A stretch of 64,000 nucleotides of DNA from Sphingobium faniae (GTDB taxonomy: Bacteria > Pseudomonadota > Alphaproteobacteria > Sphingomonadales > Sphingomonadaceae). Positions within the stretch are counted from its first letter, which is position 1, and each line of letters opens with the position of its first letter. The stretch lies in assembly GCA_900100475.1 (NCBI GenBank), contig FMTU01000009.1, forward strand, positions 62,001-126,000. Reading direction: 5' to 3'. The notes under the pieces are model-generated. The model did no database searches and was not told where the DNA came from. It saw nothing but the letters and a program-made list of their open reading frames with translations. This document shows, piece after piece, positions 28,379 through 37,343 of this stretch. Position numbers and translations under genes: made by a program.

Positions 28379-28582
28379 GTGGCCACCCAACCCGATGGCA
28401 TTCCGCCGCCCGACACCATCGAGCCGCAATCACCGCCCGAAGCGCCGCCCCCGATCGGGCCGGAGGAAACGCCCGCCGGTCAGCCCGATGAGGTAGAGCC
28501 GCAGCGACCCGATTTCGACCAGCCCGATCGCGCGCCGCCCGAATTGCCGCCGGATCAGGCGAGCAGTTCGCGGACCAGTTGA
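28379..28582 (+). CDS. Small Pro/Glu-rich hypothetical protein
   Basis: A 67-residue acidic, Pro-rich, probably disordered protein (PDTIEPQSPPEAPPPIGPEE). The likely start is GTG 28379, preceded by AGGAGAG at good spacing. The longer frame from 28277 has no ribosome site. Its 3' end overlaps the convergent sirtuin gene by 28 bases. No family recognised; low-complexity composition limits inference. Confidence 0.55.
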   Translation: MATQPDGIPPPDTIEPQSPPEAPPPIGPEETPAGQPDEVEPQRPDFDQPDRAPPELPPDQASSSRTS

Positions 28583-29256
28583 GGAACAAGGACGCTGGCC
28601 GGCCCCATGCGGCTTTCGTCGAAATAAAAGCTGCCCGCCGAGGGATCGAGATTGAGTTCCAACGTGCGCGCGCCGACATGCCGCGCGGTCTGGACGAAGC
28701 CTGCCGCCGGATAGACCGCGCCGGACGTTCCGATCGACACGAAAAGGTCGGCGCGACGGATCGCGTCGTCAATGGCGTCCATCTCATAGGGCATTTCCCC
28801 GAAGAACACGATATCGGGCCGCAGGCGGGACTTGCCGCAGCCGGTACAGGCCGTTTCCGGGGGCAGCGAGGCTGTCCACGAAACGGCCTTCCCGCAGGCG
28901 GCGCACAGGGCGGAGCGCAATTCGCCATGCATGTGGATCAGGCGTTTCGCCCCTGCCCGCTCGTGCAGGTCGTCGACATTCTGCGTGACGAGCAGCAGTT
29001 CGCCCGGCCATGCGGCGTCCAGCGCGGCGAGCGCTTCATGGGCGGGGTTGGGCTTTACGCCGCCCAGCTTCGCGCGGCGCTCGTCATAGAAGCGGTGGAC
29101 CAGCGCGGGATTGCGGGCCAGCGCCACTGGCGTGCAGACATCCTCGACGCGGTGGCCTTCCCACAATCCGTCCGGGCCGCGAAAGGTGGCGAGGCCGCTT
29201 TCGGCGGAAATGCCCGCGCCGGTCAGAATCACGATGTTGCGAATATCCCTGTCCAT
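28555..29256 (-). CDS. cobB: NAD-dependent protein deacylase (sirtuin)
   Basis: Class III sirtuin removing acyl groups from protein lysines with NAD. The 233-residue product has GAGISAESGLATFRGPDGLW, TQNVDDLHERAG, catalytic His in IHMHGELRSA and a zinc site with two CxxC pairs (CAAC, CTGC). It also shows RPDIVFFGEMPYEM and IGTSGAVYPAAGF. This is an ordinary housekeeping sirtuin, unrelated to the defence SIR2 protein at 34981. GTG 29259 is an alternative start. Confidence 0.95.
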   Translation of the reverse strand: MDRDIRNIVILTGAGISAESGLATFRGPDGLWEGHRVEDVCTPVALARNPALVHRFYDERRAKLGGVKPNPAHEALAALDAAWPGELLLVTQNVDDLHERAGAKRLIHMHGELRSALCAACGKAVSWTASLPPETACTGCGKSRLRPDIVFFGEMPYEMDAIDDAIRRADLFVSIGTSGAVYPAAGFVQTARHVGARTLELNLDPSAGSFYFDESRMGPASVLVPQLVRELLA

Positions 29257-29341
29257 CACGCGGATTTAGCGGATGCGCGGGGGATGACAAAGCCTCCCCG
29301 CTCTGGCATCGGCGGGCGATAATCCACATTCGGACACGGAC

Positions 29342-30106
29342 ATGAGCAACATAGGCATTTTCGGCGCGGCAGGCCGCATGGGACACGCCATCGCGCAGGT
29401 GGCGGCGGAAGCAGGCATCGCCGTCGCGGGCGGCACGGACCGCGACGGCAGCGGGGAGCTTGCGCCCGGCATCGCCATCGGCTCCGACCCTGCCGCGCTA
29501 GCGCGGGAAAGCGACGTGCTGATCGACTTTTCGGTGCCCCCTGCGCTCGCTGCGCATCTGGACGCCTGCGTCGCGGCGGGAAAGCCCGTCCTGATCGGCA
29601 CGACCGGGCTGGAGGCCGCGCATCATGCGCTGATCGACGAGGCGGCGAAGGTCATTCCGGTGCTGCAGACGGGCAATACATCGCTGGGCGTCAACCTGCT
29701 GGCGGCGCTGGTGGAGCAGGCGGCGGCGCGGCTGGGCGACGATTGGGACATCGAGATCGTGGAGATGCATCACCGGCACAAGGTCGACGCGCCCTCCGGC
29801 ACCGCCCTGCTGCTGGGCGAAGCGGCCGCACGGGGGCGCGGCATCGCTCTGGCCCATCATAGCGAGCGTGGACGCGACGGCATCACGGGCGCGCGGGCGC
29901 GGGGCGCGATCGGCTTTGCAGCACTGCGCGGCGGATCGGTGGCGGGCGATCATCAACTGATCTTCGCGACGGAAGGGGAGCGGATCGAACTGGGGCATCG
30001 CGCCGAAAACCGCGCGATCTTCGCGCGCGGAGCGGTGAAGGGCGCGCAATGGCTCAGCGGACAACCGGCGGGGCGCTATGACATGAAGGCGGTGCTGGGC
30101 CTCTAG
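29342..30106 (+). CDS. dapB: 4-hydroxy-tetrahydrodipicolinate reductase
   Basis: Lysine and diaminopimelate biosynthesis, NAD(P)H-dependent. The 254-residue product has the Rossmann motif IGIFGAAGRMGHAIAQ and the catalytic region EIVEMHHRHKVDAPSGTA with the conserved His pair and Lys. GTTGLEA here reads LIGTTGLEAAH. Full length. It is followed after 4 bases by nth, so the two probably form a transcription unit. Confidence 0.96.
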   Translation: MSNIGIFGAAGRMGHAIAQVAAEAGIAVAGGTDRDGSGELAPGIAIGSDPAALARESDVLIDFSVPPALAAHLDACVAAGKPVLIGTTGLEAAHHALIDEAAKVIPVLQTGNTSLGVNLLAALVEQAAARLGDDWDIEIVEMHHRHKVDAPSGTALLLGEAAARGRGIALAHHSERGRDGITGARARGAIGFAALRGGSVAGDHQLIFATEGERIELGHRAENRAIFARGAVKGAQWLSGQPAGRYDMKAVLGL

Positions 30107-30110
30107 GCGC

Positions 30111-30764
30111 ATGAACAGGGCGCAGATCTTCGAATTTTTCAGCCGTCTGGCGGAAGCCAATCCGGATCCCCGGACCGAGCTGGAATATGGCAACGACTAT
30201 CAGTTGCTGGTCGCGGTGGTGCTATCCGCGCAGGCGACTGACGTGGGCGTCAACAAGGCGACCCGCGCGCTTTTCCGCGAGGTGGAGACCCCCGCGCAGA
30301 TGGTGGCGCTGGGCGAAGAGGGCCTCAAGCAGCATATCAAGACCATCGGCCTCTTCAACGCCAAGGCGAAGAATGTGATCGCTCTGTCAGAAATCCTGGT
30401 CCGCGATTACGATGGAGAGGTGCCGCGGGATCGCGACACGCTCACCACCCTGCCCGGCGTGGGCCGCAAGACCGCCAATGTCGTGATGAACACGGCCTTT
30501 GGAGAAGAAACATTCGCGGTCGACACCCATATCTTCCGCATGGGCAACCGCACCGGGCTGGCTCCGGGCAAGACGCCGCTGGCCGTGGAACAGAAACTGG
30601 AGGCGCGCGTGCCGGGGCCGTTCCGGCGGGATGCGCATCACTGGCTGATCCTGCATGGCCGTTATGTGTGCAAGGCGCGCAAACCCGAATGCTGGCGCTG
30701 CGTCGTCGCCGATCTGTGCCGATACAAGCCCAAGACTCCCCCGCCCGCCGCGAAATCCGGTTGA
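30111..30764 (+). CDS. nth: Endonuclease III
   Basis: Bifunctional DNA glycosylase/AP lyase for oxidised pyrimidines. The 217-residue product has the helix-hairpin-helix LTTLPGVGRKTANVVMN with the catalytic Lys and the catalytic Asp in VDTHIFRM. A C-terminal 4Fe-4S cluster motif (CKARKPECWRCVVADLC, spacing C-x6-C-x2-C-x5-C) completes it. All key residues are present. Confidence 0.97.
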   Translation: MNRAQIFEFFSRLAEANPDPRTELEYGNDYQLLVAVVLSAQATDVGVNKATRALFREVETPAQMVALGEEGLKQHIKTIGLFNAKAKNVIALSEILVRDYDGEVPRDRDTLTTLPGVGRKTANVVMNTAFGEETFAVDTHIFRMGNRTGLAPGKTPLAVEQKLEARVPGPFRRDAHHWLILHGRYVCKARKPECWRCVVADLCRYKPKTPPPAAKSG

Positions 30765-30859
30765 CGATCCGTTATCGTCGCGTTCAGGCAAATTATGGCA
30801 AATAGGGACGGATCGCATTGCTCCACATCGTCGTTATGGCACGACACAGGAGAATGACC

Positions 30860-31258
30860 ATGTCTACTCATAATAGCTATCGCCGCCTTGCATCGCTGGC
30901 GCTGGGTGTGGCGCTCATCTGCTCCGCCCTGCCCGCCTCCGCCAAGACGAAGCCCGACAATCTGGTTCCTGCGGGCGATCCGGTCGACTGCATCCAGATC
31001 GTCCAGATCCGCAACAGCGACGTCCGGGACGACCAGACCATAGATTTCGTGACGAACGGCGGAAAAATCTATCGCAATACCCTGCCAAACAGTTGTCCCA
31101 GCCTGGGATTCGAAAAGCGGTTCGCCTATGCCACCAGCCTGTCGCAGCTCTGTTCCGTGGACATCATCACCGTGCTGCAAAGCGGCGGCCCCGGCCTGAT
31201 GCGCGGCGCAAGTTGCGGTCTCGGCAAATTCCAACCGATGCAAAAGGCCCCGAAATAA
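30860..31258 (+). CDS. Small secreted protein, possibly DUF6491
   Basis: A 132-residue protein with a signal peptide (cleavage near LPASAKT). The mature part has four cysteines and a compact motif series: DCIQIVQIRNS, DDQTIDFVTNGGKIYRNTL, CPSLGFEKRFAYATS and LCSVDIITVL. This resembles small secreted sphingomonad and xanthomonad proteins placed in DUF6491, but I am not certain of the accession. ATG 30860 has AGGAG 7-8 bases upstream; ATG 30854 is too close to it. Function unknown. Confidence 0.65.
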   Translation: MSTHNSYRRLASLALGVALICSALPASAKTKPDNLVPAGDPVDCIQIVQIRNSDVRDDQTIDFVTNGGKIYRNTLPNSCPSLGFEKRFAYATSLSQLCSVDIITVLQSGGPGLMRGASCGLGKFQPMQKAPK

Positions 31259-31324
31259 GAATATTTCCGGACGCATTTTGGTGCTGGCGCGGGCCGCGTC
31301 CCTTTGCTAAGCGGCCTGCACCAC

Positions 31325-31367
<43 letters not shown>

Positions 31368-31523
31368 GCACTCCTCCGACAAAGCGACGTTTTTATATAG
31401 TATTTTCCGTGGGTTGCAAAGAGTGAAGAAAGGCACGAAGAACTAACTCACCAAAAACTCACCACGGTCGCGAGACCCCGGATTGACGTTTTTCGACGAT
31501 TTTCATAGGGCTTACAGCCTCAC

Positions 31524-31567
31524 GCACCCGTAGCTCAGCTGGATAGAGCGCCGCCCTCCGAAGGCGG
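31524..31567 (+). repeat. Truncated tRNA-Arg 5' half, copy 2
   Basis: Exact match to the first 44 bases of the intact tRNA-Arg (through the 3' side of the anticodon stem), then unrelated sequence. Distances to copies 1 and 3 are 199 and 179 bases start to start. It reads as an attachment-site scar. Confidence 0.87.
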
Positions 31568-31668
31568 TAGTCAAGTCCAGAGAAGGCTGAAGGTGTTGGG
31601 AAAAGGTACTGATTTAACAATGGCTTGAGCGAATATCGGGTTTGCTCTTCAAGAAGCCAAAAAACTCG

Positions 31669-31686
31669 CGTAAGCATGACGTAAGC
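31669..31686 (+). repeat. CGTAAGC direct repeats left of the intact tRNA-Arg
   Basis: CGTAAGC occurs at 31669-31675 and 31680-31686, 11 bases (one helical turn) apart. Further copies flank the tRNA on its other side: inverted at 31831-31837 and direct at 31849-31855. The layout resembles arm-type binding sites of tyrosine integrases or excisionases around an attachment core. Confidence 0.4.
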
Positions 31687-31702
31687 ATCTCGCGAACGGT
31701 AT

Positions 31703-31779
31703 GCACCCGTAGCTCAGCTGGATAGAGCGCCGCCCTCCGAAGGCGGAGGCCAGAGGTTCGAATCCTCTCGGGTGCGCCA
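31703..31779 (+). tRNA. tRNA-Arg (anticodon CCG), island attachment gene
   Basis: A complete 77-base tRNA. Acceptor GCACCCG pairs with CGGGTGC, the anticodon stem CCGCC/GGCGG encloses loop CTCCGAA (anticodon CCG), the T-loop is GGTTCGAATCC, and CCA is encoded. Two truncated 5' copies precede it and accessory DNA begins right after it, so it marks the left boundary of the island. Confidence 0.96.
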
Positions 31780-32073
31780 TTTTCCCCATAAAAATCAAAG
31801 TATTATCAGTTCCCTCTTTTAAGAGATGTTGCTTACGCGGCGCATTCACGTAAGCGGCGGCGCTGATTTTTCTTTCTATAACAATATCTTGACTCTGATT
31901 CTGCGTTGCTGCGATCTGAGGTAAGACCGTATCCGCTCTTGAGGGTTAAAGGCGGCCGGCTGAGGACTGGAAAAGAGGATTCTTCGCGGCGTGATTTTCG
32001 TCGACCGCAAAGCTGTGACCAAAAGAGTGGTCAGCTGATCATAATCTGCAAAAGTCTCGGCCTTTTGTGACGC
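31780..32073. other. Non-coding start of the island
   Basis: A+T-richer than the flanking chromosome. It carries the right-hand CGTAAGC-type repeats (31831-31855) and a bulged hairpin at 32011-32036 (TGACCA ... TGGTCA) downstream of the minus-strand defence cassette. No integrase or other gene seen. Confidence 0.55.
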
Positions 32074-32967
32074 TCAGATGCGATCTGAAAACCGATCATA
32101 AGCATCGATCCGCCGAACCGGGGGATCGACCTCATACCGATAGATCTCCGTTCTCAAGAACCGTAGTTCGGCCTCGCACTGAGCCTCGGGAACGTCAATA
32201 TACCAGGCGCGCGGCTGCGGGCCGGGATCGCCGTTCCAGCGGTACCCCCGCGCTTTAAGGACATCCTTGAGGTCAAAGGGCGCGTTCTCCGCCCAGATTC
32301 GCCAAGAAACGGCACGAGCGCCGTCCAGGAGACGGCTGAGACCTGTAGCGCCAGATCGGGGCAGCCACATCGCCAGCAACTCGACCGTAGCAAGACAGTC
32401 GTGCATCGCGCGGTGGCGGTCGTAGAAGAAGCCGGCGGCCTGAGCGAGATAGGCGAGTTTCGTGCCCTCGAACCCCTCTGCTGCCCAATCGATCTGGCTG
32501 AGCGAGCATGCCCACGGCTTCGTCAAGAACACGTCGCTGAATCGTTCGAGGAAGCGGCGGTCGAACGCCGCGTTGTGCGCGATGACGAGCGAAGCCGGCG
32601 CTGCGAATGTGGCTACCGCTGCGGGATCAATAATCTGGCCGGCCACCATCTCGTTGGTGATGCCGGTGATCGCGGTGATTTCCGGGGCGATAGGCTTGCT
32701 CGGCTGACGCAGCCCTTGGAAGCTGTCACCCGCGCTGAAAATGGTGCCATCCAAGCCGTAGTTGAATGGTGTCATGGCGAGTTCGATGATCTCGTCGCGC
32801 TGATAGTCGAGCCCCGTGGTCTCCACATCGACCACCAGGCCAAGGCGCAGCGGCGTGCCTGGCGGAGGAACGATGCGAGGGCGCGGTTTGAGACGCCGGA
32901 CGACCCGGTAGTCTCCCGTGGCCTCCAGCGTCTGCGCCAGGGCCTCCAGATGGTCAGAAGATGTCAT
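32074..32967 (-). CDS. DEDDh 3'-5' exonuclease at the end of a SIR2-HerA cassette
   Basis: A 297-residue DnaQ-fold nuclease. The catalytic set is visible: D47 and E49 in LVVDVETTGLD, D136 in IAHNAAFDRRFLE, and H185-x4-D190 in HRAMHDCLAT. It resembles the epsilon / RNase T group. The C-terminal third (RAWYIDVPEAQCEAELRFLR) adds a small domain that is not part of the exonuclease fold and that I do not recognise. Its start lies inside the 3' end of herA with a 14-base overlap, so it is probably co-translated. The two-gene SIR2-HerA system lacks this gene in its usual description. It may degrade DNA opened by HerA, or may simply be cargo. Confidence 0.85.
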   Translation of the reverse strand: MTSSDHLEALAQTLEATGDYRVVRRLKPRPRIVPPPGTPLRLGLVVDVETTGLDYQRDEIIELAMTPFNYGLDGTIFSAGDSFQGLRQPSKPIAPEITAITGITNEMVAGQIIDPAAVATFAAPASLVIAHNAAFDRRFLERFSDVFLTKPWACSLSQIDWAAEGFEGTKLAYLAQAAGFFYDRHRAMHDCLATVELLAMWLPRSGATGLSRLLDGARAVSWRIWAENAPFDLKDVLKARGYRWNGDPGPQPRAWYIDVPEAQCEAELRFLRTEIYRYEVDPPVRRIDAYDRFSDRI

Positions 32968-34984
32968 CGTCTGACGCTTCGTTTACTGCCATCGGCTCCC
33001 CTCCAGCGGTATCGGCCGGAGCGAGTCGAATGTCGGCGGCTCGACCTTCTTCGTGGAACCACAAATCGACCACGGCGGTATCGTCGCTGCGCGGCCGCGG
33101 TGATGCCTCCCGCACCTTGAATGTCGTCGGGAGATTGACCGATGTTCCGAACACCAGCGCGTGCTGCCGAGGCAATGACGGCAACCGCTTCAAGACCGAA
33201 TCCGAGATGAACGGCGTCATCTGCCGAATCTGAGAAAGATCGTCGGGGTTCTGGATGCGGTGAACCAGAAAATTGGAGCACTGGCTGAGAACCGTCTTGG
33301 ACAGTTCACTCGGGCGTTGCGATGCCAAGAGCACGAACATGCCGTACTTGCGCCCTTCCTTGGCGATGCGCTCGAATATCTTGGTTGCGTCGATGGAAAA
33401 CCGGGAGGGCGTAGAGGCGACATACCTGTGAGCCTCTTCGAGGAGCAGGTGTATCGGGAAGCGGTTTCTTGGTTCCGCACGGCGAAGGAACCGAAAAAGC
33501 ATGCGCGCGACGACCGCACTGACCAACTCAACGATCTCATCTTCGACGGAATTCAGGTCGATAATGATGACCTGATTGCGTTTGGTGAACGCTTCGCCAG
33601 CAGCCCTTTCCAGACCGACGATGTTGGTCAAGAATTCCAGATCGCTTACAGCGGCGCCAACGTCAGTTCCTTCGTGACGTAGAAAGGCATATTCGGTCCT
33701 CTCCTGGAGAGATCTGAGCCGCGTAACCATGGACGAGCAGTAATCTCGGATTTGGCGGTTGCCGTGGGCCTCCTCATAGAGGATCGCGAAGTCGAGACAC
33801 TCGTGCAGCTCATCAAAAGAAAATGGGGTCCGATTGTAGGCTGGTAAGGGCGCATCCTCCCTGAGCTTTTTCCTTACTTCGTTCAGAAACGCCGATTGAT
33901 TGTTCCCAGAAAAATTTCCGTACTGAAAATTCGGACTGAAGCGGTTCAACAACGCCATATTCAGGTCGTTCGTCGGATATTTCTGAAGAAGGGAGACGAC
34001 GCGCTGAAACTTCGACACTGGGGAGTCGCCATCCGCACCTCGAAAGCACTCGATGATGCAAGTGGCGACAAAGTGCTCGCGCAGAGCCAGAGCGTCTGGC
34101 GTGTTGGCATGAAAGAGACTTGTCAGACCTAACGCCGTCCGAAGGACCGGCAGTTGCGTTCGCTCGCTCGCCTGCAAAAGCAGTTCCCACTCTGCCATTT
34201 CCAGGAACCAATGCGGCATCCGAAAGCCAGCAGTCGTCCCATCAAGGATTACGCGATGGACGCCGATGCCGCCGTCTTTTGCCAAAGGAGAAAGCGCCTC
34301 GTGATACTCGCCATTCACGTCGAAGACGATAAACGTCGCTCCGCGAGCGTGATGTTCGTCCGGCTTGCTGAAAAGGGACTGCAAGACCGAGGCGACCGTG
34401 CAGGATTTACCGCTGCCGGTATTGCCTAGGACGGCGACATGACCGCCGAAGAACTCGTTCAGACGAACTTTGACGTCGTAGTCCTCGAACACCACCGACT
34501 TGCCGATCGGCAGAACCCGATAGCGCGTGGCCCCTTCGGGTTGGCAGGCGCCGCCATCCGGGCCGACTGACGGCTCGACGGTGGCCTCGGTCTCAAAGAT
34601 GCGATCGAGCTCGCCATCCAGCGCATAGAGTGCGTCCGCATACAGAGACGGGAAAACCGACACACCGAAGCGAAACGCGCCGCCGCGCATCGGCAACATG
34701 CCGACGGGCACCACGTCCAGATACTTCGAGGAGCCGGCCCGGTCGAAATCGCCCCGCTCGGAAGGCGTGCTCGCGTCGCGCTCACGCAGGCCGACAACCT
34801 CGACCACGACATATTCCGACTGCGACGGAATCATCAGGAATGATCCCAGTCGCGCCACATAATGCACGTCGTCGAAGCCGACGACCGTGAAGTTGTCGGT
34901 GCCGACGTGCATCTCGACGACAAAGCGGTCGGCAGCGACCGAGACCACCTTGCCGATCGCCCGCTTGCGATCGTCGTGGCTCAT
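32954..34984 (-). CDS. herA: HerA-family ATPase of a SIR2-HerA defence system
   Basis: A 676-residue DNA-translocase-like ATPase. The N-terminus is a HAS-barrel-like domain (GKVVSVAADRFVVEMHVG). The RecA/FtsK-like core has Walker A AVLGNTGSGKSCTVASV near residue 185 and Walker B IHLLLEEAHRYV near residue 510. An arginine-finger region (ASQRPSELSKTVLSQCSNF) follows. SIR2-HerA pairs protect against phage by NAD depletion, with HerA forming a hexamer bound by SIR2. Its start overlaps the sir2 stop as ATGA. The exonuclease gene overlaps its end. Confidence 0.92.
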   Translation of the reverse strand: MSHDDRKRAIGKVVSVAADRFVVEMHVGTDNFTVVGFDDVHYVARLGSFLMIPSQSEYVVVEVVGLRERDASTPSERGDFDRAGSSKYLDVVPVGMLPMRGGAFRFGVSVFPSLYADALYALDGELDRIFETEATVEPSVGPDGGACQPEGATRYRVLPIGKSVVFEDYDVKVRLNEFFGGHVAVLGNTGSGKSCTVASVLQSLFSKPDEHHARGATFIVFDVNGEYHEALSPLAKDGGIGVHRVILDGTTAGFRMPHWFLEMAEWELLLQASERTQLPVLRTALGLTSLFHANTPDALALREHFVATCIIECFRGADGDSPVSKFQRVVSLLQKYPTNDLNMALLNRFSPNFQYGNFSGNNQSAFLNEVRKKLREDAPLPAYNRTPFSFDELHECLDFAILYEEAHGNRQIRDYCSSMVTRLRSLQERTEYAFLRHEGTDVGAAVSDLEFLTNIVGLERAAGEAFTKRNQVIIIDLNSVEDEIVELVSAVVARMLFRFLRRAEPRNRFPIHLLLEEAHRYVASTPSRFSIDATKIFERIAKEGRKYGMFVLLASQRPSELSKTVLSQCSNFLVHRIQNPDDLSQIRQMTPFISDSVLKRLPSLPRQHALVFGTSVNLPTTFKVREASPRPRSDDTAVVDLWFHEEGRAADIRLAPADTAGGEPMAVNEASDDDIF

Positions 34985-36303
34985 GCCTCGCCATCCTTCG
35001 TCTCGTCGTCCCTTTTCGGCGCCAGCTCCGACAACACCTTGCGGACGGCATCATCAATCCTGTCGCTGGGGCGCTGGGGCATGAAATGCTCGACGATCAT
35101 GTCGAAGTAGTGCGCCCTCGTCCCCTCGGCAGGGCCATTGCCTCCAATGATCCAAATGCGCGGATCGCGCAGCGCCCGCAGCTTGGCGATCTCTCCCTCC
35201 GTGTCGGGCGCCGCAAAGATCACCAAGCGGAAGGTCGGGATCGTCAGAGCCTGATAGATGATGTTGTTCAGGTGCTCGTCGCCGAAGGCGTAGCCCGCCG
35301 TGATAAGAACGCTCTGCTCGCGCACGATCCGGGACTGAAATTCCCGGAACAGGTCCGCGTAAGGCGAGCCGAGCGAAGAGTTCTGCTTCGCCGGCGTCGG
35401 ATAGATCAGCATCTGGTTCGTGGACTGCGGCGGCCAGACCTCCTTGATCGGGAACAGGCCATGATCGTCCTCGGTCCAAGTCACTGAACCATGCAATTTG
35501 CAGAGATAGACGAAGGCGTCGACAGCGGTCCACTTGCGGCTGGCGACGTCGAGCTGCTCGGCCAAGGCATAGCGGAAGGTCGCCGGGTTGAAGCGACGTT
35601 CAACTACACCGGAAAAGCCGTTGGCATAGGGAATGCCCAGGCGATCCATCGCCAATTCGCTGAAATGATCGTAGTTGGTCGTGAACACCCACGGCCGGGG
35701 CAAGGACCGATCTCGCAAGACCAGTTTCTTGTAAAACCGCTCGTAGAGGTCGCGCACGGTGGTGTCGCTCTCCGTGGCGAAGGCCCCTTGGGTAACACGA
35801 GTCCACAGGAAATCCTGAACCTTCTTGATGATGCCGTCGAGAACAGCGCGATAGGGGCGAAGATCGGGATTTTCGCTTTGGCGCAGCACGAACCGCTGCG
35901 CGAACAGCACCTCCATCAAGCGTTCCAGGTTACGGTTGTAATCCTTCGCCAGATCGATCCCGAGCGTATCGAGATAGTCGAGTTCGCGCTTGGTCAGCCG
36001 CCATGGCGCTGGGGCAGCGCCGGCTACCGGCGGATCGGCGTAGAATCCCGCCGCGCGCGCCTCAAGGGTTTCCCCGCAAAACTCCTTGGCCAGGGGCGCC
36101 ATGGTCGCAATGCCAAGTTCCTTCTTGTCTTTCATCAGGGAGGAACAGCCAGCGCCGAGCAAAAACGCGATATTCTTGGCGTTCATGGCCTCGGAAATCG
36201 CCTTGCGGGCGCTCTCGATCCCCTTGTTCCAGTCCAGTTCAGATGGCTCGGCATCGCCGTCCCGCAGAAACTGGAATTTTCGCTCTTCTTCGACTTCGCT
36301 CAT
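34981..36303 (-). CDS. SIR2-domain NADase effector
   Basis: A 440-residue defence-type SIR2 protein. Motifs: IAFLLGAGCSSLMKD (nucleotide loop, residues 46-60), WVFTTNYDHFSELAMDRLG (Asn/Asp pocket), KLHGSVTWTEDD (catalytic His near residue 270) and TAGYAFGDEHLNNIIYQAL. It lacks the zinc CxxC pairs of deacylase sirtuins, as expected for NAD-degrading effectors. The cytoplasmic effector would be unleashed on infection through its HerA partner. It starts 23 bases after abiEii, so the defence genes may share one transcript. Confidence 0.9.
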   Translation of the reverse strand: MSEVEEERKFQFLRDGDAEPSELDWNKGIESARKAISEAMNAKNIAFLLGAGCSSLMKDKKELGIATMAPLAKEFCGETLEARAAGFYADPPVAGAAPAPWRLTKRELDYLDTLGIDLAKDYNRNLERLMEVLFAQRFVLRQSENPDLRPYRAVLDGIIKKVQDFLWTRVTQGAFATESDTTVRDLYERFYKKLVLRDRSLPRPWVFTTNYDHFSELAMDRLGIPYANGFSGVVERRFNPATFRYALAEQLDVASRKWTAVDAFVYLCKLHGSVTWTEDDHGLFPIKEVWPPQSTNQMLIYPTPAKQNSSLGSPYADLFREFQSRIVREQSVLITAGYAFGDEHLNNIIYQALTIPTFRLVIFAAPDTEGEIAKLRALRDPRIWIIGGNGPAEGTRAHYFDMIVEHFMPQRPSDRIDDAVRKVLSELAPKRDDETKDGEA

Positions 36304-36326
36304 ATACCCCCGGTCCTCCCAGTTTC

Positions 36327-37343
36327 TTACTTGGCTGCTCTGTTCGCGCGCGCGGCTATATCAGCGCACTGCGCCATGAGCGCTTCGAACGGCTCCTCGT
36401 CGTCGAAGAGCAGTCCATCCTCAACCATGCGGGCATAGTCATCCTCCAACGCCTTCGCGCCATCGCCGACCGGCACGAGTTGCAAGCCGCCGCTGACAGC
36501 CGCTGCATAGTCGATCGGCGTGCGGTCGGCGGCCTTCTCTGCGAAGAACATCGACTTGTGCCGAGCGACAGCGTTGGCCAGGTCGCGATCGGCAAAAGCG
36601 GCTTCCGCGAAGCCGGCTTCGTCCAGTCGGACAACATCGTGCCAATGTCGCGCGAAGCGGTCGCCGCGCAGCCGCTCCTGGAGGCAGAAGACGTGGATGG
36701 CGGTCGCCTTCTCCCAGAACGTCCGCTCCGCGTGCATGACGCGCGGCCGCGCCGTCGGGAAGAGCAGCCCCTCGATCAGGCCGGCCGCGTCGCAGACGAC
36801 GTCGCGCAAGCTCGCGGGTTCGCCCGTCGAGCGCGCGCCGAACTCCAGCATGACGCTTGGAGCCACATAGCCGGACCCGGCTGCGGTCGCCTCATAGTCG
36901 ATGAAGAGCTTCTCATCCTCGACGCGGACGGCCGCCGCCAGACCTTCGACGGCCAGTGCGGTCTCGATCACAGGCTGCACGGTTTCCGCGACCCATGCCG
37001 GTAACCGCCGACGGACCTCGCTGGACCAGCGCTTTTCCTCGCTTCGTGTCTTCGGCAGACCCTCGCCATTGTCCCCAACCAGATCGGGCGCAATCGCCCG
37101 AATGTCGTAGGTCAGATCCACGTCCTCCGAAAACCGGCGAATGACGTGATAGGCTTTCGACAGCGACGTGCCGCCCTTGAACACCAGATGCTCGCCGAGC
37201 GGTGCCGCGTAGAGGGTCGCCAGCGCCCACACCACCCACACATCCTTTTCGAGAAGATGGGTGGGGCGACCCGAACGGTCGGCAGCGACGCCCAGTGCAT
37301 CACGCCGATCCCCGGCCGAAAGCTGAAGAAAGACGTCAGCCAT
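36327..37343 (-). CDS. abiEii: AbiEii-type nucleotidyltransferase toxin
   Basis: A 338-residue nucleotidyltransferase-like toxin. It shows the fold's first motif FKGGTSLSKAY (G57-K63), the DxD pair in RFSEDVDLTYD (D74, D76) and the conserved ERTFWEKATAIHVF. Relatives such as MenT transfer nucleotides to tRNA ends and block translation. Together with AbiEi it forms a type IV-like toxin-antitoxin pair that aborts phage infection. It overlaps abiEi by 8 bases. Confidence 0.9.
   Translation of the reverse strand: MADVFLQLSAGDRRDALGVAADRSGRPTHLLEKDVWVVWALATLYAAPLGEHLVFKGGTSLSKAYHVIRRFSEDVDLTYDIRAIAPDLVGDNGEGLPKTRSEEKRWSSEVRRRLPAWVAETVQPVIETALAVEGLAAAVRVEDEKLFIDYEATAAGSGYVAPSVMLEFGARSTGEPASLRDVVCDAAGLIEGLLFPTARPRVMHAERTFWEKATAIHVFCLQERLRGDRFARHWHDVVRLDEAGFAEAAFADRDLANAVARHKSMFFAEKAADRTPIDYAAAVSGGLQLVPVGDGAKALEDDYARMVEDGLLFDDEEPFEALMAQCADIAARANRAAK

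Noticed and set aside
28555-29256. Housekeeping sirtuin as a second defence SIR2
   Set aside because: It has the zinc CxxC pairs and deacylase motifs and sits among core genes, unlike the effector at 34981.
31780-32073. Integrase gene next to the tRNA
   Set aside because: No frame of suitable size or with tyrosine-recombinase motifs is present here or elsewhere in the window.
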